64,000 nt of DNA from Arthrobacter sp. APC 3897. GTDB lineage: Bacteria > Actinomycetota > Actinomycetes > Actinomycetales > Micrococcaceae. The DNA lies in the NCBI RefSeq assembly GCF_030407495.1, contig NZ_JASDDG010000008.1, positions 47,182 to 111,181 on the forward strand, read 5' to 3'. Below the pieces are notes generated by a model, which made no database searches, was not told the DNA's origin, and saw nothing but the letters and a program-made list of their open reading frames with translations. A program made the position numbers and the translations under genes. Shown here piece by piece: positions 16,009 through 25,085 of this stretch (position 1 is the first letter of the stretch; every line of letters starts with the position of its first letter).

Positions 16009-17216
16009 CCTTCGTGACCCCTACCCGGCTGTCCGACGGACGCGAGCTGATCTACTTCGATGCCTCCGAGGACAGCGCCGCCCGGCACCGCGACGAAGCG
16101 GCATCCGCCGACCGGCGGGCGCTTCCAGCCCGCGGAGCCGCCGGAACCGCACGCTACGACGCGCTCTCCGGCGAATGGATTGCCGTGGCGGCGCACCGCC
16201 AGTCACGCACCCACCTGCCTCCGGCCGACCAGTGCCCGCTGTGTCCCGCCACGCCCGGGAACCTTTCGGAGATTCCCGCCGCCGACTACGAGGTGGTGGT
16301 GTTCGAGAACCGGTTCCCTTCCTTCGGGCCGGACCTGGGCGGGCTTCCGGATGCACCGGAATGGGGAACGACGGCGGCGGCGTACGGCCGCTGCGAGGTG
16401 GTGGCCTTCGATTCGGCGCATCAGGGTTCCTTCGGTTCCCTCAGCCCCGAACGGGCCCGAACCGTCATTGACGCCTGGGCCCAGCGCACCGAAGCGCTCT
16501 CGGCGCTGCCCGGAATCAAGCAGGTTTTTTGTTTTGAAAACCGCGGGGCGGACATCGGGGTCACGCTGCTGCACCCCCACGGCCAGATCTACGCCTACCC
16601 GTTCATCCCGCCCCGGGCCGCAGTGCTGGCGGATCGGGCAGCGCAGTTTCATGCCGCGTCCGACGGGAATGAGACCCTGATGGGACACATCCTTGCCTCG
16701 GAACGCAGTGCCGGGGACCGGATGGTCCTCGAAGGGAAGCACTTCAGCGCGTTTGTTCCCTTTGCCGCCCGCTGGCCGCTGGAAGTTCATCTGGTTCCGC
16801 ACCGCCGGGTTGCCGACCTGGCGGGACTGACCGGTGAGGAACGTGACGACCTCACTGCGGTTTATCTCGATCTCCTGGGCCGGGTGGACGCCCTCTATCC
16901 CACGCCCACTCCGTATATTGCGGCCTGGCAGCAGGCTCCCCTTGATCCCGTCCTGCGCCCCGCGAGCTATCTGCACCTGCAGCTCACTTCCCCGCGCCGT
17001 GCCGCCGACAAACTGAAGTTCCTGGCGGGTTCGGAGGCAGCGATGGGTGCCTTCATCAACGACACCACGCCCGAGGCCGTTGCGCAGGCACTGCGCAGCG
17101 CCGTTCCGTGCGCATCTCCGGCCCGTTCCGTTGCCGGCCGTCCTGCCACCGGCCGTCCTGTCACCGACCGTCCTGCCACCGACCGTCCTGCCACCGACCG
17201 AAAGGAACAGGCATGA
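16005..17216 (+). CDS. galT: Galactose-1-phosphate uridylyltransferase
   Basis: A 403-aa GalT of the Leloir pathway: UDP-glucose + galactose-1-P gives glucose-1-P + UDP-galactose. HPHGQ at 190-194 carries the uridylylated His192; CPLC at 77-80 is the zinc pair; FENRFPSFGPD is another family block. The last 35 or so residues, after ALRSAVPCASPAR, are low-complexity repeats of RPATD encoded by 15-bp tandem DNA repeats and are not part of the conserved enzyme. Both junctions (DeoR-galT, galT-galK) are 4-bp ATGA overlaps. No galE lies in the window, so the epimerase must be elsewhere. Confidence 0.96.
   Translation: MTFVTPTRLSDGRELIYFDASEDSAARHRDEAASADRRALPARGAAGTARYDALSGEWIAVAAHRQSRTHLPPADQCPLCPATPGNLSEIPAADYEVVVFENRFPSFGPDLGGLPDAPEWGTTAAAYGRCEVVAFDSAHQGSFGSLSPERARTVIDAWAQRTEALSALPGIKQVFCFENRGADIGVTLLHPHGQIYAYPFIPPRAAVLADRAAQFHAASDGNETLMGHILASERSAGDRMVLEGKHFSAFVPFAARWPLEVHLVPHRRVADLAGLTGEERDDLTAVYLDLLGRVDALYPTPTPYIAAWQQAPLDPVLRPASYLHLQLTSPRRAADKLKFLAGSEAAMGAFINDTTPEAVAQALRSAVPCASPARSVAGRPATGRPVTDRPATDRPATDRKEQA
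17121..17200. repeat. 15-bp tandem repeat in the galT 3' end
   Basis: Units GGCCGTCCTGCCACC (17136), GGCCGTCCTGTCACC (17151), GACCGTCCTGCCACC (17166 and 17181), with a diverged unit before (17121) and a partial unit after (17196-17200). The 15-bp period keeps the frame, adding five residues per unit (RPATD) to GalT. Copy number could vary by slippage without breaking galT or the coupled galK start. Confidence 0.9.
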
Positions 17217-18370
17217 ACTCCACGCCGGCCAAGCTTGCTGAAACCTTCACCGAACGCTTCGGCGTGGATCCGGACGGGCTCTGGTCCGCGCCCGGCCGCG
17301 TCAACGTCATCGGTGAGCACACGGATTACAACGACGGTTTTGTCCTGCCGTTCGCCATCAAGCACTCAACCACCGTTGCCGCCGCCGTCCGCCGCGGCCG
17401 GACGGTCCGTGTGGCGTCCACCTTCGCGCCCGACGACGAGCCGGTAGCCGTAGACCTGGACAATCTGTCGGAGGGCAGCGTCTCCGGCTGGGCCGCCTAT
17501 CCGCTGGGGGTCCTGTGGGCGCTGGAACAGTCCGGCCACCGCTGCCCCGGCATGGACATCCTGGTGGATTCCTCCGTGCCCGTAGGTGCCGGGCTTTCCT
17601 CCTCCGCCGCACTGGAGTGCGCCGTCGCCGTCGCCGCCAATGACCTTGCGCAGGCGGGCGTGTCCCGCCGGGAACTCGCCGTCGTCGGCCAGCTGGCCGA
17701 AAACAGGATGGTGGGAGCCCCCACCGGCATCATGGACCAGTCCGCGTCCCTGCTGGGGGAGGAGGGACACGCCGTTTTCCTGGACTGCCGTTCCGGTGAA
17801 TCACGGCTGGTTCCCCTGGACCTTGAGGGCGCCGGGCTGGAACTGCTGGTCATCGACACGCGTGTCAGCCACTCACACTCCACCGGCGGGTATGCGGCAC
17901 GCCGCCGCTCCTGTGAGCAGGGCGCCGAAGCTATGGGCGTTCCTGCGCTCCGGGACCTGTCCATTGCGGATCTGGCCAAAGCCGGGGGGCTGCTCGATGA
18001 CGAGACGTTCCGGCGAATCCGCCACATCGTCACCGAAAATGTGCGCGTGGAGGAAGCCGTGGAGGTGCTGACCGGCAGGGGCCCTGCCGGACTCGGGCCC
18101 CTGCTGACGGCCAGCCATGCTTCCATGCGAGACGACTTTGAAATCTCCTGCGCCGAGCTGGACACCGCTGTGGAGGCTTCGCTCGCCGCCGGAGCGCTGG
18201 GAGCGCGCATGACCGGCGGCGGTTTCGGCGGTTCCGCCATCGCGCTGGTCCGCCGGGAGGACACTGCGGCCGTCCGGTCGGCGGTGGAGCAGGCATTCGC
18301 CGCTGCCGGTTTCCAGCCGCCGGCCATCTTCAGCGTCCTTCCCGGGGACGGCGCAGGCCGGGTGGCCTAA
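17213..18370 (+). CDS. galK: Galactokinase
   Basis: A 385-aa GHMP-family kinase phosphorylating galactose at C1. Signatures: GEHTDYNDGFVLP (34-46, galactose binding), PVGAGLSSSAALE (123-135, ATP-binding loop), catalytic Asp175 in GIMDQ, and the C-terminal MTGGGFGGSAIALV. The ATG at 17213 overlaps the galT stop and follows AAAGGAA; the frame is open further upstream through the galT repeats, but that is an artefact of the GC-rich repeat. The stop is 10 bp from the convergent quinone-oxidoreductase gene. Confidence 0.97.
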   Translation: MNSTPAKLAETFTERFGVDPDGLWSAPGRVNVIGEHTDYNDGFVLPFAIKHSTTVAAAVRRGRTVRVASTFAPDDEPVAVDLDNLSEGSVSGWAAYPLGVLWALEQSGHRCPGMDILVDSSVPVGAGLSSSAALECAVAVAANDLAQAGVSRRELAVVGQLAENRMVGAPTGIMDQSASLLGEEGHAVFLDCRSGESRLVPLDLEGAGLELLVIDTRVSHSHSTGGYAARRRSCEQGAEAMGVPALRDLSIADLAKAGGLLDDETFRRIRHIVTENVRVEEAVEVLTGRGPAGLGPLLTASHASMRDDFEISCAELDTAVEASLAAGALGARMTGGGFGGSAIALVRREDTAAVRSAVEQAFAAAGFQPPAIFSVLPGDGAGRVA

Positions 18371-18380
18371 GGGGCGCTGG

Positions 18381-19403
18381 CTACGCGGTCTCGTCGCCGA
18401 CGCGGATCAGGATCTTGCCCGTGGTGCCGCTCTCGACGGCGTCATGCGCGGCTGCCGTCTCTGCCAGCGGGAACCAGGTGAGCGGCAGGCCGGCGGACTC
18501 GCCCACGGGGAACACTCCGTCCCGAAGAGCGGCGGTGATGTCCTCCGCTGCGGCATGCTGGGCGTCTTCGCCGACCGTATAGATGAGGACGCCCTGCCAC
18601 CGGACGTTCTTCGCAAAGCTGGCCACGATGGGGGCGGTGAACTCGTCGCCGTTGTTGTTCGCGTAGTAGGCGATGCTGCCGTGGTTGGCGATGACGTTCA
18701 CGTCGAGTTCCGCGTTCTGGGCGGGGGAGACCTCAACGATCTGGTCCACGCCGTCGGGCGCAATTTCGCGGATGCGCTCGGCCTGGGCGTCGTCGGGGTA
18801 GCGGACAATGTGGTGTGCTCCGGCGGCGCGGGCGAGTTCGGCCTTCGCATCGCTGCTGACCGTGGCAATTACTGTGGCACCGGCCCAAACAGCGAACTGG
18901 ATGGCGGCGTGGCCCACGGCTCCGGCGCCGCCCTGCACCAGGACCATGCGGCCGGCCAGCGCGCCCGGGGACAGGCGGTCCGGGCCGAACTCGTGGACGG
19001 TCAGCGCGCGGTGGGCGGTCATGGCCGGAACACCCAGGCTGGCGGCGACGTCGAACCCGATGCCGTGGGGAAGTTTCACGGCGCGGTCGGCGGGGAGGAC
19101 GGTGAATTCGGCGGCGGTGCCGGTAGGCCGGCCGTAGGCGGCGAGGTAGATCCACACCGGGTCGCCCGGCTGCAGGTCCGTGACGCCTTCGCCGACGGCG
19201 TCGATGACACCGGCGCCGTCCTGGTTCGGAACCACTTCGGGGAAGGCAAGATCACCGGCGGCGCGGGCTTTCCAGTCGGTGGGGTTCACACCGGAGACGG
19301 TGACGCGGACCCGCACTTCACCCGGACCCGGGGCGGGAACGTCCCGGTCGACGGGGGTGAGGACGGACGAGGGACCTGTGGCGGAGTACACGATTGCTTT
19401 CAT
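18381..19403 (-). CDS. NADPH:quinone reductase-type zinc-independent alcohol dehydrogenase (MDR family)
   Basis: A 340-aa medium-chain dehydrogenase/reductase of the QOR/zeta-crystallin branch. GroES-like N-domain: MKAIVYSATGPSS, PGEVRVRVTVSGVNPTDWKA, PNQDGAGVIDAVGEGV. Nucleotide fold: MVLVQGGAGAVGHAAIQFA at about 180-200. The catalytic zinc Cys/His ligands are missing, consistent with NADPH-dependent reduction of quinones or enones rather than alcohol oxidation. Monocistronic between galK (convergent) and a phosphatase. Substrate unknown. Confidence 0.9.
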   Translation of the reverse strand: MKAIVYSATGPSSVLTPVDRDVPAPGPGEVRVRVTVSGVNPTDWKARAAGDLAFPEVVPNQDGAGVIDAVGEGVTDLQPGDPVWIYLAAYGRPTGTAAEFTVLPADRAVKLPHGIGFDVAASLGVPAMTAHRALTVHEFGPDRLSPGALAGRMVLVQGGAGAVGHAAIQFAVWAGATVIATVSSDAKAELARAAGAHHIVRYPDDAQAERIREIAPDGVDQIVEVSPAQNAELDVNVIANHGSIAYYANNNGDEFTAPIVASFAKNVRWQGVLIYTVGEDAQHAAAEDITAALRDGVFPVGESAGLPLTWFPLAETAAAHDAVESGTTGKILIRVGDETA

Positions 19404-19483
19404 GGGCGGTACAAGAGCCCCGGCCGGCGTTCTATTCCCTGCCCGTGATCCTGGCCCCTGCCCTGTACCCGTCCCGCCGGAGC

Positions 19484-20308
19484 TCAGCTTCCGAAGGCGT
19501 CCTGAAAGAAATGCCGGTTCGTTTCCACCTTTTCCAGCAGGTCGCCGCCGCTGAAGTACTTGCGGTCAAACTCTTCCCAGCCGCCAACAAACATGGTCCA
19601 TTCCCCGTCCACCTGAACCGGCCAGCTGCGGCGGACCCAGTTGAGTTTGTCCCGAACCTTTTCCGGATTCTCCGGGTCTGCCGCCGTGTACTGCAGGACG
19701 GTGCAGTTGTGGATCATTTCGGCCCTGTCCGCATCACGGTCCAGGAACTCTTCATCACTCCAGCGCTCCAGCACCAGGCGGGTGGCCCACATGAACTCAC
19801 CGTGCGTGACCATCAGGACGTTTTCCCGGGGATTCTCGCGGTGCAGGGTGCTGAGGATATTGCGGACCCGGTTTTCAGCGACATTCGCGATGGACTCGCC
19901 GGCGGGTGGAGCCCAGTACAGCGGATCACTGTCCCGGTACGCCGCGTTCTGCGAGTACTTCCGGGCAAAATCCTGTTTGGACATGGAGCCGATTTCGCCC
20001 CAGGACCGCTCGCGGATGACACGGCTCTCTTCCCAGCGCACATCCAGTCCCAGCATCGCCGCCGTCTCGCGGGCACGGGTGTAGGTAGAGACCACAGCGC
20101 GGTCGAACTCAATGTTCTGCCCGGCAATCCACGCCCCCGCCACCTTTGCCTGCTGCACACCGAGTTCGGTCAGGCGCCAGGAACGGTCCGGAACGGTCAT
20201 GGTCTCCTCGGTATAGAGACTCGGGTCCCCTGCCTTGGAAGCCTTCTGCATGATGTTCGCTTCGCTTTGTCCGTGGCGGACAAGGAACAGGTTCCGGGGC
20301 ATGACCAT
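19484..20308 (-). CDS. Histidine phosphatase family protein (phosphoglycerate-mutase-like)
   Basis: A 274-aa cytosolic member of the histidine phosphatase clan. Phosphorylated His12 sits in LVRHGQSEAN; STYTRARETA supplies the second arginine; RERSWGEIG and VMVTHGEFMWATRL bring the acid and second histidine. Inserts (SMSKQDFARKYSQNAAYRDS) make it longer than typical CobC/PhoE members. The ATG at 20308 follows AGGAG nine bases upstream. The substrate cannot be predicted. Confidence 0.88.
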   Translation of the reverse strand: MVMPRNLFLVRHGQSEANIMQKASKAGDPSLYTEETMTVPDRSWRLTELGVQQAKVAGAWIAGQNIEFDRAVVSTYTRARETAAMLGLDVRWEESRVIRERSWGEIGSMSKQDFARKYSQNAAYRDSDPLYWAPPAGESIANVAENRVRNILSTLHRENPRENVLMVTHGEFMWATRLVLERWSDEEFLDRDADRAEMIHNCTVLQYTAADPENPEKVRDKLNWVRRSWPVQVDGEWTMFVGGWEEFDRKYFSGGDLLEKVETNRHFFQDAFGS

Positions 20309-20367
20309 TGAGCGCGTACTCCTTTGTGATGCGGTTTGATCCGGCTGTTAAATACTATGAGGTCCGA

Positions 20368-21630
20368 TCAGGCCGGCTGGAGCGCGGCAGGCTGCCGGCC
20401 CTGCGGAAGGAAGCACCACACCAGCAGGCCCGCCGAAACCAGCGGTGCAATGAACCCGGCGCCGGCCACAATGATCACCCCGACGGCTGCTCCGGCGAAG
20501 CCCGCACCAACGGTTCCGCCAATGCGCACCAGCCGAGGTCCGGGAATGAGCCTCGCTGCAGGCAGGGCCAGGCCGAAGCCCAGCAACACTGCTCCGGACA
20601 GGGTCAGCGGCCACTGCCAGGGGTGTCCCGCGCCGGCAAACTGGGATCCGGCTTCGCACAGGAAGGCTCCGGCCATAAGCAGCACGGTCCAGCGGATGAC
20701 GCCGCCGAACCGGGGATAGAGGATCAGGCCCCCTGCCACCGTCAGCGGAACGGCGTTGAGCGCGCCGGCCGCCAGGCCGAGGTTCATCGCGGCGGTGGAA
20801 TCCGCAGCCAGCCCGGACCAGGCGCTGCCGGACAGCGCGAAAACGATGCACAGCACACCCATCAGGAGCGTGCCGCCCGCAAGAACGGCGACGGCGGTCC
20901 AGACGCTCCGAGATTCCGGGAATCCCGTGGCCGGTTCCATGGCCTGGGAGTCCCCGGGCCGCGGATCGCGGGGTCGATTCTCGAGAGGCGATCGGTTCCG
21001 CGAACCTTCAGTGTTTCCCGCTCGCAGCGCCACGAAAAGCAGCCCCGCCGCAGCAAAAGGAGTAAACAGAAAACCCGCCATGAACATAAGGAAGAGGGCC
21101 AGCGCCGCCGGCGGGGCGAGCAGCAGGCTCCGTGCGGTGCGGGACGCTTGGGAACGGTGCGGACTCCACACAGTGTTCACGGTGGGGATAAGGGCCGCCG
21201 TTCCTGCGATCAGGGCAAGGGCCAGCAGGGGCACCGCGGCCGCTTCGAACCAGGTCAGCGGGACGCCTGCATCAGCGGAGGCGAAGCCGGCGGACCAGCT
21301 GGCACCCGCTGCCGCAGCCAAGCCCCACGCGGAGGCGGCAGCCGCGGCAGTCAACCGGACCTCCGGTGCCGACAACCGGCCGGACTGATAGGACAGCGCC
21401 ACCGCCGAGAGGGTCAGGCCCAGGGGACCAAGGAACATCGCAGCCAGGATGCGGACGGCGTCAGCACCGGGCCAGTAGAGGGCCCCGGTCAGCAGGATGC
21501 CGGCAGCCAGGAGAAAGGCAGCCAAAGCAACCGCTGCCCACCCGGCCGCCCCTTTGTACGTGGCGCATCCGGCCAGGGCGCCGGTTCGAAAAGCCGGCGG
21601 GGCCGCAGAAGACAGGTTGTACGGGTTCAT
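20368..21630 (-). CDS. Multi-pass membrane protein of unknown function
   Basis: A 420-aa very hydrophobic protein with roughly 10-11 predicted membrane helices (from about 30-50 to the C-terminus) and one polar cytosolic-type loop near 200-235 (GNTEGSRNRSPLENRPRDPR). No transporter motif recognised. The ATG at 21630 is chosen because a -10-like TAGGTT lies seven bases upstream, fitting a leaderless mRNA; a TTG nine bases earlier would lie inside the promoter. Divergent from a methyltransferase gene that also looks leaderless. Confidence 0.72.
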   Translation of the reverse strand: MNPYNLSSAAPPAFRTGALAGCATYKGAAGWAAVALAAFLLAAGILLTGALYWPGADAVRILAAMFLGPLGLTLSAVALSYQSGRLSAPEVRLTAAAAASAWGLAAAAGASWSAGFASADAGVPLTWFEAAAVPLLALALIAGTAALIPTVNTVWSPHRSQASRTARSLLLAPPAALALFLMFMAGFLFTPFAAAGLLFVALRAGNTEGSRNRSPLENRPRDPRPGDSQAMEPATGFPESRSVWTAVAVLAGGTLLMGVLCIVFALSGSAWSGLAADSTAAMNLGLAAGALNAVPLTVAGGLILYPRFGGVIRWTVLLMAGAFLCEAGSQFAGAGHPWQWPLTLSGAVLLGFGLALPAARLIPGPRLVRIGGTVGAGFAGAAVGVIIVAGAGFIAPLVSAGLLVWCFLPQGRQPAALQPA

Positions 21631-21637
21631 GCAGGTC

Positions 21638-21643
21638 AACCTA
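21638..21643 (-). promoter_or_regulatory. -10 box for leaderless membrane-protein mRNA
   Basis: TAGGTT on the minus strand, seven bases before the ATG at 21630; no ribosome site is present between them. Confidence 0.45.
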
Positions 21644-21723
21644 CCCGTACGGAAGACCTCCGCCTACGGTCCGGGCGGGGCAAACCCGGCGGAGGGCAGG
21701 CTGCTCCTTCCCTGATCGCCGCG

Positions 21724-21729
21724 TAGGCT
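21724..21729 (+). promoter_or_regulatory. -10 box for leaderless methyltransferase mRNA
   Basis: TAGGCT lies six bases before the GTG at 21736, placing the transcription start at the start codon; no ribosome site is visible. Confidence 0.5.
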
Positions 21730-21735
21730 TGAACC

Positions 21736-22341
21736 GTGCGAAAAGAAACCCTTTGGGAAGCTAAAAAACGTTCATCACCGGGCCACTCCGCCTGGTACAT
21801 TTCGCGGTTCGCGCAAATGCGTGAGCAGGGCGCAGACCTGCACGGCGAAGCGCGGCTGCTCGACGCCATGGTGCCGCGGGGAGCACGGATCCTGGACGCC
21901 GGCTGCGGTCCGGGCCGGGTGGGCGGCGAGCTGGCGGCCCGCGGACACGACGTCGTCGGCGTTGATGTTGATCCGGAACTGATCGAAGCTGCGCAGCAGG
22001 ACTTCCCCGATGTGCCCTGGCTGGTGGGTGACCTGTCTGAACTGGACCTTCCCGCCGCCGGCATCGAGGAGCCCTTCGACCTGATTGTCTGCACCGGCAA
22101 CGTGCTCACCTTCGTGGCACCCGGCACCCAGCAGGAAGTCCTGACCCGGCTGCGGAACCACCTGGCCGGCGGCGGCCGGCTGGTCACCGGATTCGGCGCC
22201 GGCCGCGGGTACGACTTTGGGGCCTTCCTCGAGGACGCCGCAGCCGCAGGCCTGAAGTGCCAGCAGAAGTTCTCCACCTGGGAACTGCACCCGTTCGAAC
22301 CGGATGCAGATTTCCTGGTGGCGGTCTTTGGCCGGGCCTGA
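21736..22341 (+). CDS. Class I SAM-dependent methyltransferase
   Basis: A 201-aa protein with a standard Rossmann methyltransferase core: motif I ILDAGCGPGRVGGELAARG (about 52-70), acidic residue of motif II VVGVDVDPELIEAA, motif IV FDLIVCTGNVLTFV and the GRLVTGFGAGRGYD strand. N-terminal KKRSSPGHSAWYISRF resembles small-molecule methyltransferases found in actinobacteria. Start is GTG at 21736, supported by the adjacent -10 box. Target unknown. Confidence 0.88.
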   Translation: MRKETLWEAKKRSSPGHSAWYISRFAQMREQGADLHGEARLLDAMVPRGARILDAGCGPGRVGGELAARGHDVVGVDVDPELIEAAQQDFPDVPWLVGDLSELDLPAAGIEEPFDLIVCTGNVLTFVAPGTQQEVLTRLRNHLAGGGRLVTGFGAGRGYDFGAFLEDAAAAGLKCQQKFSTWELHPFEPDADFLVAVFGRA

Positions 22342-22426
22342 CGCGTTCCACTTTCACTGTGGCGGCGGTTCGGATCCGCCGCTAGCCTTCGGAGAGACCG
22401 TATTAGTTCTCTCGTAAGGGCATGCC

Positions 22427-23224
22427 ATGGAACTTGTTGGCGGCACAGCAATCGTCACCGGCGGGTCAAAGGGCATCGGCTACGCGGTGGCCGGTGCCCT
22501 CCTGGCGCACGGGGCCGACGTCGTGATCACCTCGCGGCACGATAAAGAGGTGGCCAAGGCTGCGGCAACCCTGACGGCCGCCCATCAGGGCCGGCGTGTC
22601 CTTCCGGTGGCCGCGGACGTGACCAGCGCCGCCGACGTCGAACGTCTCTACGCGCGCGTGAAGGCCGAACTTGCCCCAGTGGCAATCGTGGTGAACAACG
22701 CCGGCATCCACTCCTATGAAACCATCGCCCATCTGTCCGAAGACGACTGGAACGGTGTGGTGGACTCCCACCTCAAAGGCACCTTCCTCGGGACCAAAGC
22801 GGCTCTGACGCACATGCGGGCCAGCGGCACGGCCGGAGCGATCATCAATCTCGGCGCGGTGGACGCCGTCGCAACGACGCGCGGCACAGCCCACTACGCG
22901 GCAGCGAAGGCCGGCATCGCGAAGTTCACGGAAGTGGCCGCGCTGGAGGCCGGCCGCCACGGCATCCGGGTCAACACGGTGTCGCCTGGAGTGATCGTGA
23001 CCCCGGAGAACGCCGGGACCTTCAGCCCCGGCTTCGAGGCCGCCTGGCACCGCAGCTTCGCCATCGACCGGATGGGCGAGCCGGCAGACATGGCCAAGGC
23101 CGTGGTCTTTTTGGCCTCTGACTATGCCGGCTGGATCACGGGAATCAACCTGCTGGTCGACGGCGGCACCCACCTGCGCGGGCTGCCCGACTATGCGGAT
23201 TACCTGCTCGGAGGCAACGAGTGA
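22427..23224 (+). CDS. SDR family oxidoreductase (3-oxoacyl-ACP reductase/glucose dehydrogenase-like)
   Basis: A 265-aa classical SDR: TGGSKGIG at about 11-18, NNAGIH, the NLGAVDA serine-region strand with an Ala/Asp near the usual Ser, and YAAAKAG giving Tyr and Lys of the catalytic pair; tail LLVDGGTHLRGLPDYADYLLGGNE. The usual catalytic Ser position reads NLGAVDAV, so the Ser may be missing and activity is uncertain. Monocistronic; AAGGG upstream of the ATG. Confidence 0.85.
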   Translation: MELVGGTAIVTGGSKGIGYAVAGALLAHGADVVITSRHDKEVAKAAATLTAAHQGRRVLPVAADVTSAADVERLYARVKAELAPVAIVVNNAGIHSYETIAHLSEDDWNGVVDSHLKGTFLGTKAALTHMRASGTAGAIINLGAVDAVATTRGTAHYAAAKAGIAKFTEVAALEAGRHGIRVNTVSPGVIVTPENAGTFSPGFEAAWHRSFAIDRMGEPADMAKAVVFLASDYAGWITGINLLVDGGTHLRGLPDYADYLLGGNE

Positions 23225-23260
23225 GGGGCCCCCGAGGGGGCAGGGTCATAACCGGCAGCG

Positions 23261-24973
23261 TCAGATCAGCCAGACCGTCGTGTCGCCCGGAAGCATGCCG
23301 TCCTCGAGAGGTGAACTGCTCAGCAGCACCTCGCCTGAGGGAAGGGCCACCGGGGCCGATCCGAAGTTGGTGACGCAGTGCCACCCGTTGGGCCGGGTGA
23401 AGTGCAGGACCTCGGGGGAGACTTCCTCAACCCACTCGAAGTCCTCCCCGGTCTGCAGCTGGCGGCGAAGTTCCAGGGCCCGGCGGTAGAAGGTGAGCGA
23501 GGAGGCGGGATCCGCTTCCTGGCTGTCGACGGCGTAGAAACCGAACCATTCGGGCTGCGGCAGGTGCGCTCCGCCAGAGCCGAACCCGAAGGAGGTGCCC
23601 TCAGCGGTCCACGGCAGCGGCACGCGGCAGCCGTCGCGGCCAATGTCCACGCCCTTGTTGCGGAAGAAGGTGGGGTCCTGACGGTGCTCGTCGGCAATGT
23701 CAGCAACCTCGTGCAGGCCAAGTTCTTCGCCCTGGTACAGGTAGGCGGAACCGGGCAGTGCCAGCATCAGCTGGGACACGGCACGGGCGCGGCGCTCGCC
23801 GAGGATGTGGTCCAGCGCCGGTTCCGTGCCGCCGCTCATCAGCCAGGCAGAGCCGTCCTGGCTCTCCCGATCGGCGGGACCGGAAACGGGCAGGCCGTAG
23901 CGGGTGGCATGGCGGACGACGTCGTGGTTTGAAAAAACCCACGTCGACGACGCACCGGAGGTCTTCGCCTCGGCGAGGTTCTTGGTGATGATGTCGCGGA
24001 ACTGGCCGTAGTTCCAGTCGGCCTTCAGCAGGTCGAAGTTGAAGGCCTGGCCCAGTCCTTCGGGGCTGGCGTAGCGGGCGCGGCGGTCCGCGTGCACCCA
24101 GGCCTCGGCCACGGCGGTACGGGGCGGGGTGTATTCGTTGAATACCTGCCGCCACTCGGCGAACACTTCGTGGACTTCGTCCCGGTCCCAGAACGGGTGC
24201 TTGCCGTTGTTATTCTCATTCTCCGCGCCCAGATCAGCCTTGGAAGCGAGCGGCTCCGTCATGTCCTTGGTCAAGGCATGCGCCACGTCCACCCGGAAGC
24301 CATCCACGCCCCGGCCGGACCAGAAGCGCAAAGTGGTGAGGAAATCGTCCCGGACTTCGCGGTTGTCCCAGTTCAGGTCCGGCTGTTCCTTGGCGAAAAT
24401 GTGCATGTACCACTGGCCGTCTTCGGTCCGTTCCCAGGCCGGGCCGCCAAAGACGGAGTCCCAGTCCGACGGCGGTTCGTCACCGTTGGGGCCCAAGCCG
24501 TCGCGGAAAATGTACCGGTTCCGGGCGGCGGATCCCTTCGGGGACGCCAGCGCCTCCTGGAACCAGACGTGGCGGTTGGAGGTATGGTTCGGCACGATGT
24601 CCGCGATCAGCTTGATGCCGGCCGCATGCAGGGCGGCAATCATCTCGTCGAAGTCCTCAAGTGTGCCGAGCTTCGGATCGACGTTGCGGTAATCGTCCAC
24701 GTCATAGCCGCCGTCGGCCAGTGCCGAAGGATAGAACGGGCTGAGCCAGACGGCGTCCACCCCCAGGGACTTCAGGTAGGGGATCCGGGACGTAATGCCC
24801 GGCAGATCTCCAATCCCGTCGCCGTTGGAATCCGCGAAACTGCGCGGATAAATCTGGTAGACGGCGGCCTGCCGCCACCAGTGCGGATCCTGCATCCGAG
24901 CGGCAAATTCTTCAGGGAAAGGCTGCGCTGCGGGGTCGGCGGGCTGGAGCTGCGGATTGGCAGAAAACGTCAC
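23261..24973 (-). CDS. GH13 alpha-glucosidase / oligo-1,6-glucosidase
   Basis: A 570-aa glycoside hydrolase family 13 enzyme that should release glucose from alpha-glucosides such as maltose, isomaltose or sucrose-like substrates. Catalytic nucleophile Asp229 in GFRVDVAHAL, acid/base Glu290 in AVAEAWV, transition-state Asp351 in FSNHDVVRH; conserved region I is ADIVPNHTS (124-132). The N-domain VYQIYPRSFADSNGDGIGDL with its calcium-type loop is typical of the oligo-1,6-glucosidase subgroup. No signal peptide: intracellular. GTG start. No sugar transporter is adjacent. Confidence 0.93.
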   Translation of the reverse strand: MTFSANPQLQPADPAAQPFPEEFAARMQDPHWWRQAAVYQIYPRSFADSNGDGIGDLPGITSRIPYLKSLGVDAVWLSPFYPSALADGGYDVDDYRNVDPKLGTLEDFDEMIAALHAAGIKLIADIVPNHTSNRHVWFQEALASPKGSAARNRYIFRDGLGPNGDEPPSDWDSVFGGPAWERTEDGQWYMHIFAKEQPDLNWDNREVRDDFLTTLRFWSGRGVDGFRVDVAHALTKDMTEPLASKADLGAENENNNGKHPFWDRDEVHEVFAEWRQVFNEYTPPRTAVAEAWVHADRRARYASPEGLGQAFNFDLLKADWNYGQFRDIITKNLAEAKTSGASSTWVFSNHDVVRHATRYGLPVSGPADRESQDGSAWLMSGGTEPALDHILGERRARAVSQLMLALPGSAYLYQGEELGLHEVADIADEHRQDPTFFRNKGVDIGRDGCRVPLPWTAEGTSFGFGSGGAHLPQPEWFGFYAVDSQEADPASSLTFYRRALELRRQLQTGEDFEWVEEVSPEVLHFTRPNGWHCVTNFGSAPVALPSGEVLLSSSPLEDGMLPGDTTVWLI

Positions 24974-25085
24974 AGAATCATCTCTCGGAGTTGGGGCCGG
25001 CTTTCCGCGAGTCTACGTGATGCACCCGGTCCGGGCCGCCGGCGCCGCCGGCAGGAGAGCCGGGCAGCGCCCTCGTGCCGGCGCG

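Noticed and set aside
17108..17212. N-terminal extension of galactokinase through the 15-bp repeats
   Set aside because: The repeat is open in two frames; the ATG at 17213 has a ribosome site, overlaps the galT stop and starts the conserved protein.
23228..23241. GCCCCC-GA-GGGGGC hairpin after the SDR gene
   Set aside because: Six-bp arms with a two-base loop and no T-tract; not convincing as a terminator.
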